From Corythucha ciliata (lineage: Eukaryota; Arthropoda; Insecta; Hemiptera; Tingidae): a stretch of DNA of 64,000 nucleotides. This document shows, in pieces, positions 1-9,940 of the stretch. The stretch is from assembly GCA_038030265.1 (NCBI GenBank), contig CM075937.1, forward strand, positions 3,596,001 to 3,660,000, given 5' to 3'. Positions within the stretch are counted from its first letter, which is position 1, and every line of letters begins with the position of its first letter. The notes beneath the pieces were generated by a model, which was given only the letters and a program-made list of their open reading frames with translations, had not been told where the DNA came from and made no database searches. A program made the position numbers and the translations under genes.

Positions 1-429
1 TTGTTGATTTGTCGCTCTAAAATCCCATTTTCGCAAGGTTCGACGCGACATTTTGTGTGTTTGGGTTAGCCCAAATCGTGTTTAACCCGCTGTGCCATAC
101 AGACTTATGGTGGGAGAGAAACTGCCAGCTCTGTTTACCGTCTCAGGTCTAAAATTTAATGTTTAGTTCCAAAAGTATCACTTTCTGGTGTGTGTGTGGG
201 GGGGGGGGGAGAAGTTTCAATTTTTCGACATAAAATCCGAAACAGAAGGCTACAAACGACAGGTTTCCAGCAGATATTTATGTTTTGACGGATAGTGGCC
301 GTTTCTGTGCAAATTTAGTCTCTGATGACCGTGAATTGACGCGATTCTAACCTCCAGATCCTGTTAGAAGCCTGCCAAAAGGCAACGGTTCATCTGTTAT
401 TTTCGCCAGTGAATCTGCCCACAAGCGTG

Positions 430-1545
430 GTGGATCCAGTTTTTCCTCAACAGGAGTTGCACGGAATCCCCCCCCCCCCATTTAACTCGTGAATGAGCAC
501 TATTTGTAGCTTCGAATTGACGTTTTTCTTTAATTTTAGGTGAAACTGAGTGCTTTTTCTCAATTCTATTTCGAACCATGGCCTATTTTCTTCATTTTAA
601 CCGTAAAAAGGTCTCAAAAAACCGTTAAATAACGCATTTTTGATTTACTATTCTAATTACGTCCAGCACTGGGCATCGCCTATAAACCGCGAATAGGTGC
701 GTTCTGTCAATTTCAGCCGCAAAAGAACAGTTTTTCTCAATGTAACCTGTAAATGAACGCTATTTCTCAATTTTAGCCACAACATTTACACTATAATCAA
801 CAAAAAACTGTGACAATTTTGCCAATTCATTTTCCCTCAATTTTAGCCGCAAATTCGTGCTTTAGTCTCAATTCTGTCTTGAGCAATTCCCACCTTCAAA
901 TTTCAGCCGTGAAAAGGTCCACACAATACTCATGTTAACGAATTTCATTAATTTTGATCCGGACGTTGCATCGCGAACCTTAAAATAAATGTTTTCCTCA
1001 ATGTGCCTTAATTTTAACCGAAAATAAGCTTTTTCAAAAATGTGTGCGCTAAGTCGCCCTCTTTCTTGATTGTACCCGCAAACTTGCCATATAAATGTAT
1101 AAAAACAGTCAATTATCACTTTTTCGCAATTTTCACCGAGATGTTGGTTTGAGAAACCACGAACTGGAGCCTTCTCTCAATTTTACCTGCGTGAATGAAC
1201 TCCATTTCTCAATTTTAGCCGTGAATTGGCATTTTCCCTCAATTTTAGCCGCAAATGAGCGATTTTTCTCAATTCTACATTGAACGCGCAATTTGTTTTT
1301 TTTCAATTTTAGCCGGAAAAGAGCACTGTAAACCGTGAGTTAGCGCATTTTCTTAATTTCGGCCCGAACCGCAAATTGGCGTGTTATCTCAATTTCAATC
1401 GCGAACAATGAGCAGATTTTTTCTCAAGTTCAACGTGAATCAGCGCTATTTCTCAATTCTAGCCGTGAATGGGTGTTTTCGCTCAGTACTAACCGGAAAA
1501 TGTCCTTTACATGGATTTCATCCGCGAACGAGCACTTTTTCTCAA
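430..1545 (+). repeat. Degenerate ~30-bp dispersed minisatellite (family A)
   Basis: The words TTTCTCAATTTTAGCCG and GCGAATTAGCGC recur every 28-31 bases, with many substitutions. The same unit, in either orientation, returns at about 2325-2405, 10270-11105, 16285-16570, 16965-17305, 22440-22560, 37690-37815, 40300-40400, 48430-48985 and 49535-50415. Short reading frames inside it are chance products of the repeat. Confidence 0.8.
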
Positions 1546-1559
1546 GACGTGCGCCCCCC

Positions 1560-1633
1560 CCCCCATCCCAAAACTCTGAATCCGTGTGCCTGGCTGGCTG
1601 CCCACCCCTTGATCATGGGCTGGCTACGCCCCT
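1560..1633. mobile_element. Right end of a hAT-like non-autonomous element
   Basis: The block runs from a C-rich tract to GGCTACGCCCCTG at its right edge. Read inward on the minus strand it begins CAGGGGCGTAGCCA, the same terminus as the one at 48305. Minisatellite A lies directly inside it. No left end is visible, so it probably lies before the window or is lost. Assignment to hAT rests on the CAGGGGCG-type terminus and on complete relatives at 18270 and 49423. Confidence 0.45.
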
Positions 1634-2099
1634 GGAATGAGTTCGTCAAAAACTGGAAATTTTAGTCTAGAAACTAACTATATTCGGCTGAATACCACGC
1701 TCTTCCCTCTTCCACTTCGGAAACAATTTGGCCAATAAACTTGGCACACGTCTGGCTAGTAAACGCGATAAACCCTGAAATTTTGTTCTAAAAGCAGACC
1801 GATAGTCGGAAATGACCGGAAACTGATAAAGTGGCACTTTGTGACTTCAGTGGACAAACTTAGCCCCCCCCCCACCCATGAAATGCAAATTTTATAGCCA
1901 CGAAATATTGTTTTTCATGTGCTAAACTGGTGAATTTTACTGCTGAAACTGACCTTTGGCCTGGTAACTGAAAAACTTGGCTTCGTAGATAATCATGCCC
2001 CAGAATCTTATTTTCTGTTCTAAAATGGTAGTGATTTAAAGTCAGACGAATTTCAGGCAAACATTTTAAGCTGTGAAACTTTGCCGCCACGAATTGACG

Positions 2100-2300
2100 T
2101 TGGTTCGAAAGACACTTTATTCAGTAATAAATTAAATAACGACAATTTTTAACGGTAAACAACCATTCTAAACGGTAATTGACCATTCCAAACGGCCAAA
2201 TTTCCCCTTGTAAACGCTAAATTACCTTTTTAAACGGAATTAATAATTTACACAGTAAATTATCATTTTAAACGCTAAATTACCGTTCTAATGGGGTGAG
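2100..2300. repeat. Short degenerate AAACGGTAAATTACC repeat
   Basis: About eight degenerate units of roughly 20 bases built on AAACGGTAAATTACCATTCT. The rest of 1634-2600 has no recognisable gene. Confidence 0.5.
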
Positions 2301-2409
2301 TCATTCGCAACTTTAACGTGGAGAAAAATGCCAACTCGCGCTTCAATATGCAAAAATGCGCGGCTAAAATTGAGAAATTATTCGCGGCTGAAGTTGAGAA
2401 AAGCTCTTT

Positions 2410-3451
2410 GGTGGCTATTAGACTGACATTTCGAGCCACCCCAAGTGTGTTTGTTTGCGGAACACGCCGTACATCTGGGCAAAATCTTAAAAATTTTACC
2501 AGTTTGTACGCTGTGAAATTACCTTTGATTAGCCAATAAGAAACTATATAGTTGACTGTTTTCGGACCGAAATAAGAGTGCCCGGTTGGCACAGTCAAGT
2601 TTCTCAATCAATCAATTTGTGACTTCCGGGCATACACGTTTTTGAGCAAAAGCATTCCCGGATGCAGGGCTTTAATTTCCAGATTTTCACGCTTGAATCA
2701 TCAGTTTCTGGGGTAAGATTGTCAATTTCCTTGTCAGTTTGTCTGTTCCCACAATTTCCCGCGGGTTTTTGTCGCTGGAACTACATTTCGTGTGGTGGGT
2801 GGGTGGGTTTTAAAATGTCTAGTTTGAGACCTGAAATCGACCACCTGATTTCAGCTCTGCTGTATTCGCGTACGGGCTCATTACCGTGTATCGGGAGGGG
2901 GGGGGAGGGCAATCGGAAAACTTAACAGTAAGGCCCAAAAATAAGATGGTTCGCCGTGGGTTCGATTCACGACTTGCTGACTGTATGACTCCCGCTATTT
3001 ACCCCCAAACGCAGGCGATGGGCTCAAAATCCACTCATTTATGCACTTTCGACCAGGTGATGAAGCGGGAGGCAAAAAAAACGCCCCGCCCCCCTCACCA
3101 TTACCGGAACCTCTCATTTGTACACCTGTACATACAGCTGCATTCTTCTGTTTTGTAAACCTGAAAGGTCTTTTTATGCCTGTGATTCCAATAAGAAAAA
3201 AGAATGGGGGGGGGGGGAGAGAATACTGAAGATTTGCTTCGTCAAACTATCACGCACGGTCACCACTTTGCCTTTGTAAGGGTGTTTAATTAAAGGTCAA
3301 ATACTTGCATAACGGACCTTTTCTTTCATCTCACTCGACACCTTTTTCCCCCATATCTTCAACACTCGTTTCTTCCTCTTCAATCAGTGCTCCCCTCCCA
3401 CCATTCATTCTTCCTCACTATCTATACGCTTTATAATTTTCTTGTTGACAG
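2410..3451. other. Non-coding stretch upstream of the serpin gene
   Basis: No gene was recognised. G-rich homopolymer runs occur near 2896 and 3206. The last bases before the serpin ATG (TTTTCTTGTTGACAG) look like a splice acceptor, so the ATG probably opens a second exon and a 5'-untranslated exon and promoter lie further left. I could not place the promoter. Confidence 0.4.
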
Positions 3452-3624
3452 ATGAAGGAGCGGCGTTCGCTGCTTCGCGGCTGGCTACCGCTATCGCTTT
3501 TACTAATGAGTGAAATAACAATGGTGACGTCGAATCCAGTGGGTCAGCAACAAAAATTGGCGACGACGACGATAAAACAGGAAGAATTGGACAGCGCTCA
3601 AAATAGAAAATTATTAGGATCGAG
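3452..3624 (+). CDS. Serpin exon 1: signal peptide
   Basis: The start ATG directly follows a TTGTTGACAG acceptor-like sequence. The peptide opens with basic residues (MKERR), then a hydrophobic core GWLPLSLLLM and a polar SNP stretch, a typical secretory signal. The exon ends in phase 2 at ..TCGAG before GTACGC. The next exon (3696-3827) supplies the third base and stays open to ..GACAG before GTGGGT. Confidence 0.8.
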
Positions 3625-6600
3625 GTACGCGGGGTGATTAACGAGGTAGAGGCGGGTTAAGACTTTTTTTTTTAATTATCTATAAGTAAAAACAGCGTCG
3701 TCACCTCTGTCAGTGTAATCATGGAACATGGGAATGGCACTAAAACGTATATAACGGACCAATTTCAACCAGTGGTCGTAAAACCGGAAGTGGTCGGTAC
3801 GCCAGGAACACTCATGTCACCTGACAGGTGGGTAGCTTATAGGAGGGCGAAAGAAAGAATAAAAAAACCGGAAGAAAGAAAAAGAAGCAATTTTGAGCCA
3901 ATAAAAGTAAATTTGTTTCATAAACACGTTTAATCTACAGCGAACTATTCGGCTTAGGTACGAATTTTATTCATTTGGCAAAGACGGGGAATTAGTTAAA
4001 AAACTGATGACGCTCGAAGAAATCCAAGGATTGATCGCTGGTGGTGACGAGCTGAGTTCCAGTGAGGAGGGACTACCGGTGTACTATCATCAGCCGCTTG
4101 TAGAGGCTGGTGAGCCAGAGGGTGTGAGCAAGGTATCAATGTTGAAATGAAAAGAGAAAAACACGAATTTTAAAATTTTGTCTCTATAGGTGTTGGAGAG
4201 CGTACAAAATGTGTTGAAAGGTGAGCTACAGACTGCGCATGATCCAGTCGACGTGTCACCTATGCCTATGGAGTCGTGGAGCATCCTGCTGCCAGGTAAA
4301 CCCGTTTTTGTTTTTTTGTACGCTTGTATTCTGGATCATTTCCAACGATGTTACAGGTCTATTGAACAGCGAATTGGATTTTAAAGAGCCCCTGCTGAAT
4401 AAAATTAAATCGACGTCTCAACCCACGACTAAGACGACCACGACCGGTCCGACAACGGCAACATCGGTGACAACAGTTCGTGTCCCACCCAGGAATCCTT
4501 CCAAAGTTGGTTGAATTACCACTATGTCCAAAAAGTCGTCTTCATCTCGTTTGCTCAATTTTTGTTTTTAATTTAAGAAACCAACGCCCATAAAGCAAAC
4601 AACGGCGTCCAGTACAAGACGACCGCTCAGCACCATCAAATATAGTGCCCATTATTCCACTTCACATCCAAACATTGTAAAAACGACGGAAAGACCGCTA
4701 AAACCGGTCAGTTTCACCAAGAAACCAACGCTAACAACAGTCAAACGACCACCTGTTGAGAACACCACTTTGAAGCCGACCACTCAAACTAAGGTAGTGG
4801 CCAGGGAGCGGTAGAGCGGGTGGAGAATCGAAAATTGTTGTAAATATTGTGTTTTACCGGGTTATAGACGCAAGAAAAGACAAAACCAAGTGGAATACCC
4901 ACAATTATACATTACCTCCCGGTTCAAAGCGCCAGTCCATCCGACGCCCCTTCAAAAGCATCACCGAAACCGGTGAAAAACGCCGTGAATTCCACTTTTT
5001 CGTCCATTTTAAGAGCTACAACGACGACCGCGGTGACAACTACCACCGTCGCCACTGCACCGACACCAACACCACCTCCGCCGCCGCCGATTCCTGTTAG
5101 AATCGTCACGCTGAACTCGACCGCAAAGCCGGTTGGTGCAACGGCTAGACCTCCTAACTCGAGTAAACCTTTTCAACAGCCTTCGGCTCAGAAACTTGTT
5201 AGCAGCAGCGTCAAACCAAGCGTGAACATCGAAGCTCAGAGTAGTAACTTCGAGAAAATTACGATTAAGGTGAGTGTACAGTTTTTTGGGAGGAGGAAGG
5301 GGGCAGGGGGGCCGAGCGAAACGCGCCTAACTCATTTTATTTTTAGCCTCTTTCGAATACTACGAAACCAGCTCAGGCGTCAACTGTCACATTTTTCAAC
5401 AGTCATCAGCAATCGCAGTTTACTACAACGGCGCGTACGACGACGCTCAAATATAAACCACCGGCGACGGTTCGTATTCAAGTGACAACGCCTTCAGCCC
5501 CACCCTCGACGACGCCTGTTAAAATTTTGGAAAAAGTGAAACTTTCTACCAGTAGTTTGCTGTCGTCAAAAATAACGAAGTAAGTGCGATGGGAGTGCTA
5601 TGGTTAACAGGGGGTGCGTGGTTCGGGGGGGGGGGGTGGTTAGCATTTTTTAAATTCTTGAATTTTAGAGGGACTACATCGCGAGCCACCACCACAACGA
5701 CGCCCACTCCAGCAACTTCGCCCACTTCCCTTCCATCAACCGTACCAACCTTGAAATCTGGAAGCATCGTTTCAACGTCACCCGCGTCGCTACCCACGAC
5801 GTCCCCTCCGACCACCACCACCACCACCCCCGTTCCACAGTCGACTCCATTGTCAACCACGACGACGACGGCTACATCATCGACAGGTTCGTCAGTGGAG
5901 CTCAAAAGTGAAACTCCCGCTGTTGAGGCTACCGGAGGAACACGTAAGCCATCCACGCAGCCTGTGACGATAGCCGCCTCTACGACGACCAGCTTGCCTT
6001 CCACTACTATGGAAGAGGCGACGGTACGTCTTTATAGTTTTTTAACAGTTTTTTTTGTAAGTATTTTATTTTTATTTTTTTTCAGATGGGTACGACCCTC
6101 GGGCCTCTCATGGAGGAAATACCGTTGAAACTCGCTGAAAACCTGAAGGAACCAGTACATAATGTATTCGACTCGGTTATTAGCTCCACAATGCTTACGA
6201 CCCCCACCCTAGAGCCAATAATCACGACGGATTTCACAACTACCAACTCTCCACCGATCATATCTACTAATCCACCAACGACGAAAATGGTCGTAGTCAA
6301 CAATTCCGACCCTAAACCCTCAACGGCCGCCATTCAGAGTCAAATCCTGGACCGAACCAGTTCAGGAGTCACTGAAAGCGTGGAAACAACGTCTAGAACC
6401 ACAACCGTGTCACCGACGTCGACGACTACTGAACCAGCCGAAGGGACGACGACGCTGATTGCTTCAACAACTGGTGACTACAAGGATCAAATAATGGTCG
6501 AAGGTATTTCAGCCGTGACGAACATCCTGTTGGATCAAGTTGATAAAGTGTTGTCACCTGGTGTGGAGAAACAACCGCAGGTGTCGACAACTGTTCCACC

Positions 6601-8972
6601 GGAGACGTCGTCGCTTGCTACAACCGAAGGTATACGTCGTTATTTCATTAATATATTAATTTATTAAAAAGTATAACACCCACGACCTTTATATAGGTAC
6701 CACAGAAACAACTTTCATGGCCGAAATGAGGAAGGATCCCGTTGGTGCAGAACTACGAACCAACGGAATTACCGCTGATTTCGCGACGACAACGACTGCC
6801 GATGTAGCGATGACGACAACTGATTCAGGATTTAACGATTCTAAAAATAAATCGAGAACTGAGTCGTTAAATTCAACAGTTCCGACGAAGGAAAGCAAGC
6901 TGAATCCTGAAATCCCAGATGTTCCTGAAAACATTGTAAGAGGAGGGGGGTTTCCCCTTCTTTGCTATAAAAAAAGTGACATTTTTTTTTTTAATTTATG
7001 GTTTAGAACGTAACTGAGAAGACAGTGGCGCAAGTAAAAACTAGCCAAGAAACTGTTGTATCTAGTACCGTGCCAACGTTCCACGAAGTGGCGCTACACG
7101 AAGCGGAAAAATCCGCTCCCAAACCATTCGGCGTTGCACAGGTTTTCTGCCCCGCCCTCCCCCCTCTGTCATCCAGAATTCAAAAAGTGTCTGATTTTAA
7201 CGTGGTTTTCCAGGACGCATCCCCCGGCAAGTACGTTGTAAAAAAACCGGGATTCCTCGCCGAGTCTGCCCCACCTCCACCGGCTGCAATTGAGCTTCAT
7301 CCGGCCCCATACGAGAGTATGGGCCTTGAAGCGTCGATCGCATTTCTGGGGGAGGACGTTCGCCGTTTTGCGGATCTTTGTAATGAACTGGCTTTTCGAC
7401 TGTGGACGTCACTTACTGGAAAGGGTAAGCCGAATAAGGGGGGGGGTGGTCGTCACCGACTGTTTAAAAAAGTGTTTCTCGTTTCAGGACAAACATCGAC
7501 TAGAAGCATGGTAGTGTCACCGTTTGGGGCAACTTCCCTGCTCGCGATGGTTTTTCTGGGTGCCCGAGGTTCTACGTCGGGTCAAATGAACGAAATTTTA
7601 AGGCTCGATGACATGGTGACCTTCAATCCTCATCAAGTGCTGCAAAATGTGACGGACTCGATTCTGAACGCTAAGAGTTACGGTGTCGCGACGGCTGCAT
7701 TTGTTCGCGAACTGTACAGCGACAAGGCTAAGGGTAGAATTTTAGATTTCTACAAAGAGCGAGTTCAACAGTACTACCAGGGTCACGTTGAAGAAATCAA
7801 TTTCGGAACAGTCGGCGACACGATTAGACGTCGAACCAATCTCCTGGTCAAACGACAGACGCAAGGTCGAATCCCAGAATATCTCCGCGGTACGAGTCTC
7901 ACCATGCGACCACCATTGGCCGCCTTCAGTGCAAACGTTTTTCAAACTGACTGTGAGAACGCCTCGACCGAAGGTCGCGACGGTGAAATGTACTTTGTAG
8001 TCCGTCCGTCGACGCGACAGCGTCGTCTTGTTCCTGTGCCGGCCGTCGTTTGGCGCGGTGGTTTTCTAGCCGGCTACGAACCGTCACTCGATGCGACGTC
8101 CGTGTGTTTGGGTGCTGACTCGCTCGTGTCGACTTTGATGATTTTGCCGGGTCAGCAGGGACAGGTGGCTCCTGGGGATGGTTTGGCTCGACTGGAGCAA
8201 CGCTTGATTGAGACGTCGTACCGACGTGGTGGATGGTCTCGATTGTTAAGAAGTTTACTCCTACGGCCTGGCCTTGAGCTTCAAGTACCGAGGTATGACC
8301 GTTATTTAATTTTTATAACAATCGCTCTAAATAACTCATCAATTATTCAATAGGTTCTCCCATCGGAGTGTTCTCAACATCACAAACGCCCTGACTCGCA
8401 TGGGCCTCAGAGATTTATTCAACGATAATGCAGACCTACGAGGATTGAACGGTGGCGGTATCGATCTTCATTTGTCAGAAATGTTGCAGGTAACCCGATT
8501 TTATTGTATTTTTTTGTAATTACCGTTTCCCTGACCTTCTTTCCTCTTTCCCCAGGTGAATACGTTCAGCACTTGCGGCGAAGAAAACATCGGCTCTCGC
8601 CATCATATTGAAACCTATCCAGCCTCGCCACAGCGCATGGGACGTCGCATTGAAGAGGAGGAGGACAACGACGATAACGACAACAGCGATGACGCTGGCG
8701 TCGTCAATTTGAATTTTGACGACGACACGCCGTCACCCTCGCAGCCGGAATACGTTCTTCATCCTCCTTCAATCCCACTGTCACGACGCTCCTCCAGGCT
8801 GTACTCGCTAGGCTCCGCTCTGCCCAACTATCCGTTGGTTCGCAAACGACAGTCACGCCTACCCGACTCCCCTCGCCTTCGTTTCGACCGCCCATTCCTC
8901 TACGTTGTTCGACACAATCCCTCAGGTATGATCCTTCACATTGGTCGATTCAATCCGAGACTTCTTCCTTAA
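3452..8972 (+). CDS. Secreted mucin-like serpin, 16 coding exons
   Basis: Exons: 3452-3624, 3696-3827, 3958-4132, 4190-4295, 4357-4505, 4578-4793, 4868-5269, 5347-5579, 5669-6023, 6086-6629, 6697-6935, 7007-7141, 7214-7424, 7488-8292, 8354-8489, 8556-8972. All are bounded by GT-AG with matching phases and total 4,428 nt (1,475 residues). Residues 1-27 form a signal peptide. Exon 3 encodes a compact segment beginning RYEFYSFGKDGEL. Residues about 200-950 are Thr/Ser/Pro-rich, as expected for an O-glycosylated mucin-like stalk. Residues about 1000-1475 are the serpin fold: SPFGATSLLAMVFLGARGST is the conserved helix B region and RPFLYVVRHNPSGMIL the conserved C-terminal strand block. Serpins normally trap serine proteases; here the hinge is abnormal (see last exon), so a non-inhibitory role is inferred. 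The exact orthologue is not known to me. Confidence 0.9.
4357..7141 (+). CDS. Serpin exons 5-12: Thr/Pro-rich mucin-like region
   Basis: Eight consecutive exons encode low-complexity sequence dominated by Thr, Ser and Pro, with runs such as TTTT and PPPPPP. Thr is mostly ACG or ACC. Such regions are usually dense in O-glycans and extended. Exons 5 to 12 occur in one continuous phase-consistent chain, so this is one gene rather than several small frames. The antisense strand is also partly open because ACG/ACC repeats avoid stops in reverse; those antisense frames are shadows. Confidence 0.85.
7488..8292 (+). CDS. Serpin core exon (helices B-H and sheets)
   Basis: This 268-residue exon holds most of the serpin fold. 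SPFGATSLLAMVFLGARGST fits the family's SP-S-LAM-GA-G-T block, and residues VEEINFG fit the EVxxVDF strand. The usual N-x-W-V and TNGKI segment reads NLLVKRQTQGRIPEYL. The breach/shutter strand reads PPLAAFSANVFQTDCENAS instead of the usual LVLVNAIYFKG, and STLMILPG fits the usual SMxxxLP. Both flanking introns are short; the one before (7425-7487, 63 nt) is a multiple of three, so the frame reads through it. Confidence 0.85.
8556..8972 (+). CDS. Serpin last exon: atypical hinge, long reactive-centre region, C-terminal strands
   Basis: Residues 1338-1475. Inhibitory serpins have a hinge of small residues (EEGTEAAAAT-like); here the matching stretch is VNTFSTCGEENIG. From this point to the conserved RPFLYV block there are about 110 residues, against roughly 35 in ordinary serpins. 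The extra sequence has an acidic run (EEEEDNDDNDNSDD, about 1370-1383), two dibasic or tribasic sites (MGRRI, VRKRQ) and a Pro/Ser-rich stretch. The C-terminus RHNPSGMILHIGRFNP is typical. A protease trap by loop insertion seems unlikely; processing at the basic sites is possible. The insertion is in the same open exon, so it is not an unspliced intron. Confidence 0.85.
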   Translation: MNTFSTCGEENIGSRHHIETYPASPQRMGRRIEEEEDNDDNDNSDDAGVVNLNFDDDTPSPSQPEYVLHPPSIPLSRRSSRLYSLGSALPNYPLVRKRQSRLPDSPRLRFDRPFLYVVRHNPSGMILHIGRFNPRLLP

Positions 8973-9013
8973 AAATCACCCTGGTAGAAAGGGCGGGGGG
9001 AGGTTCCCTATAC

Positions 9014-9019
9014 AATAAA
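9014..9019 (+). terminator. Likely polyadenylation signal of the serpin gene
   Basis: AATAAA lies 42 bases after the serpin stop codon and before an A/T-rich stretch. Confidence 0.5.
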
Positions 9020-9569
9020 AATGAAAACAATTTCGTTTTTAACTGTTTTCTGTGATAAGGTGGCCCAAACATTTCAACAAATTTTTCCCATAGACTATAG
9101 TAAGAGGATTTTTTTTCGAACAAAAAAAAAAAAAAAATGATCTCAATCATTTCCAAAATTTGGCCACGCCAATTCTTTACTAATGGAAGGAGAACACCAA
9201 ATTGTTGGGTTATTAAGGCAATTTGTCATAAGAATGTAAATATTTGACTTCAAAAATCGATTTTACCGATGATTTTTTTCGTATCGTTTGGACGATTTAT
9301 AAAAAAAAATGCCTTGGTATGATCGATGATTGCTTTTAGTGGGCTTTGAAGTTGAAATTAGCCGAGGATTTACTTTTATTTTTTTTAAACGAAGTAATTC
9401 TTTAGTTAATGAAACAATGATTGTTATAAATTATGTCTTTTTATTTGAAAAATCGTAGGTATATTAATTTATATTTTTCGAAATAAATTATTTGCTAAAC
9501 TAACATTTTATGGCAAAATAACGTCCAAAACAATACGCCGAACACACTAAAATAATACTTTTAAGACGT
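9020..9569. other. A/T-rich gap between two convergent genes
   Basis: It holds the 3' ends of the serpin (plus) and the four-TM gene (minus). TTTATT at 9440-9445 and 9375-9380 reads AATAAA on the minus strand and could serve the latter. No other feature was recognised. Confidence 0.5.
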
Positions 9570-9940
9570 TTAATGAGTTATCACAAGGGACGAATCATTT
9601 TTCCCATTTTTTTCGGTAGTCGTCGAATTTTCAGTCGTTTCCTCGACACTGCCACTCGCTGCTCTACTATTATCGGAGCGATTGCTAACGACTTCGACGT
9701 CATTTGTCGTAGTTGTCGCTGTCGTCAGTGTCGCCACGGCTGCTGTAGCCGCCGCCGGCGCCACTGGTGAGGCGAACATGACAATGCCCGATTCCCAGTC
9801 TTCGGCGTCGCTTCGTTGCGACACGGAGACTTGACGCGATGCCGAACGCATCAACCGGGCGGCTTCGAGTGCTTGACGAAGCATGGGCGTCTCAGTGGTG
9901 GCGGGTTGTCCTTCGATTTGTTTTTTATTGTTTTCTGTCT
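9570..9940 (-). CDS. Four-TM gene, last exon
   Basis: It follows the acceptor TTCTTTCTTTTTTAG. The open frame begins TENNKKQIEGQ, has a short helical-looking part (MLRQALEAARLMRSASRQ), and ends in an Ala/Thr/Ser-rich tail closed by TAA. It is joined to exon 4 through a phase-1 donor (GTGCGA) at 10034. If the stronger-looking GTACGG donor at 10060 were used, the protein would stop a few residues into this exon. Confidence 0.6.

Noticed and set aside
2955..2975. tRNA B-box-like GGGTTCGATTC
   Set aside because: No A box or foldable cloverleaf lies upstream at the right spacing.
5546..6333. Val/Gly-rich minus-strand open frames opposite the Thr-rich exons
   Set aside because: They are the reverse reading of ACG/ACC Thr codons in the serpin gene, with no independent start context or domain.
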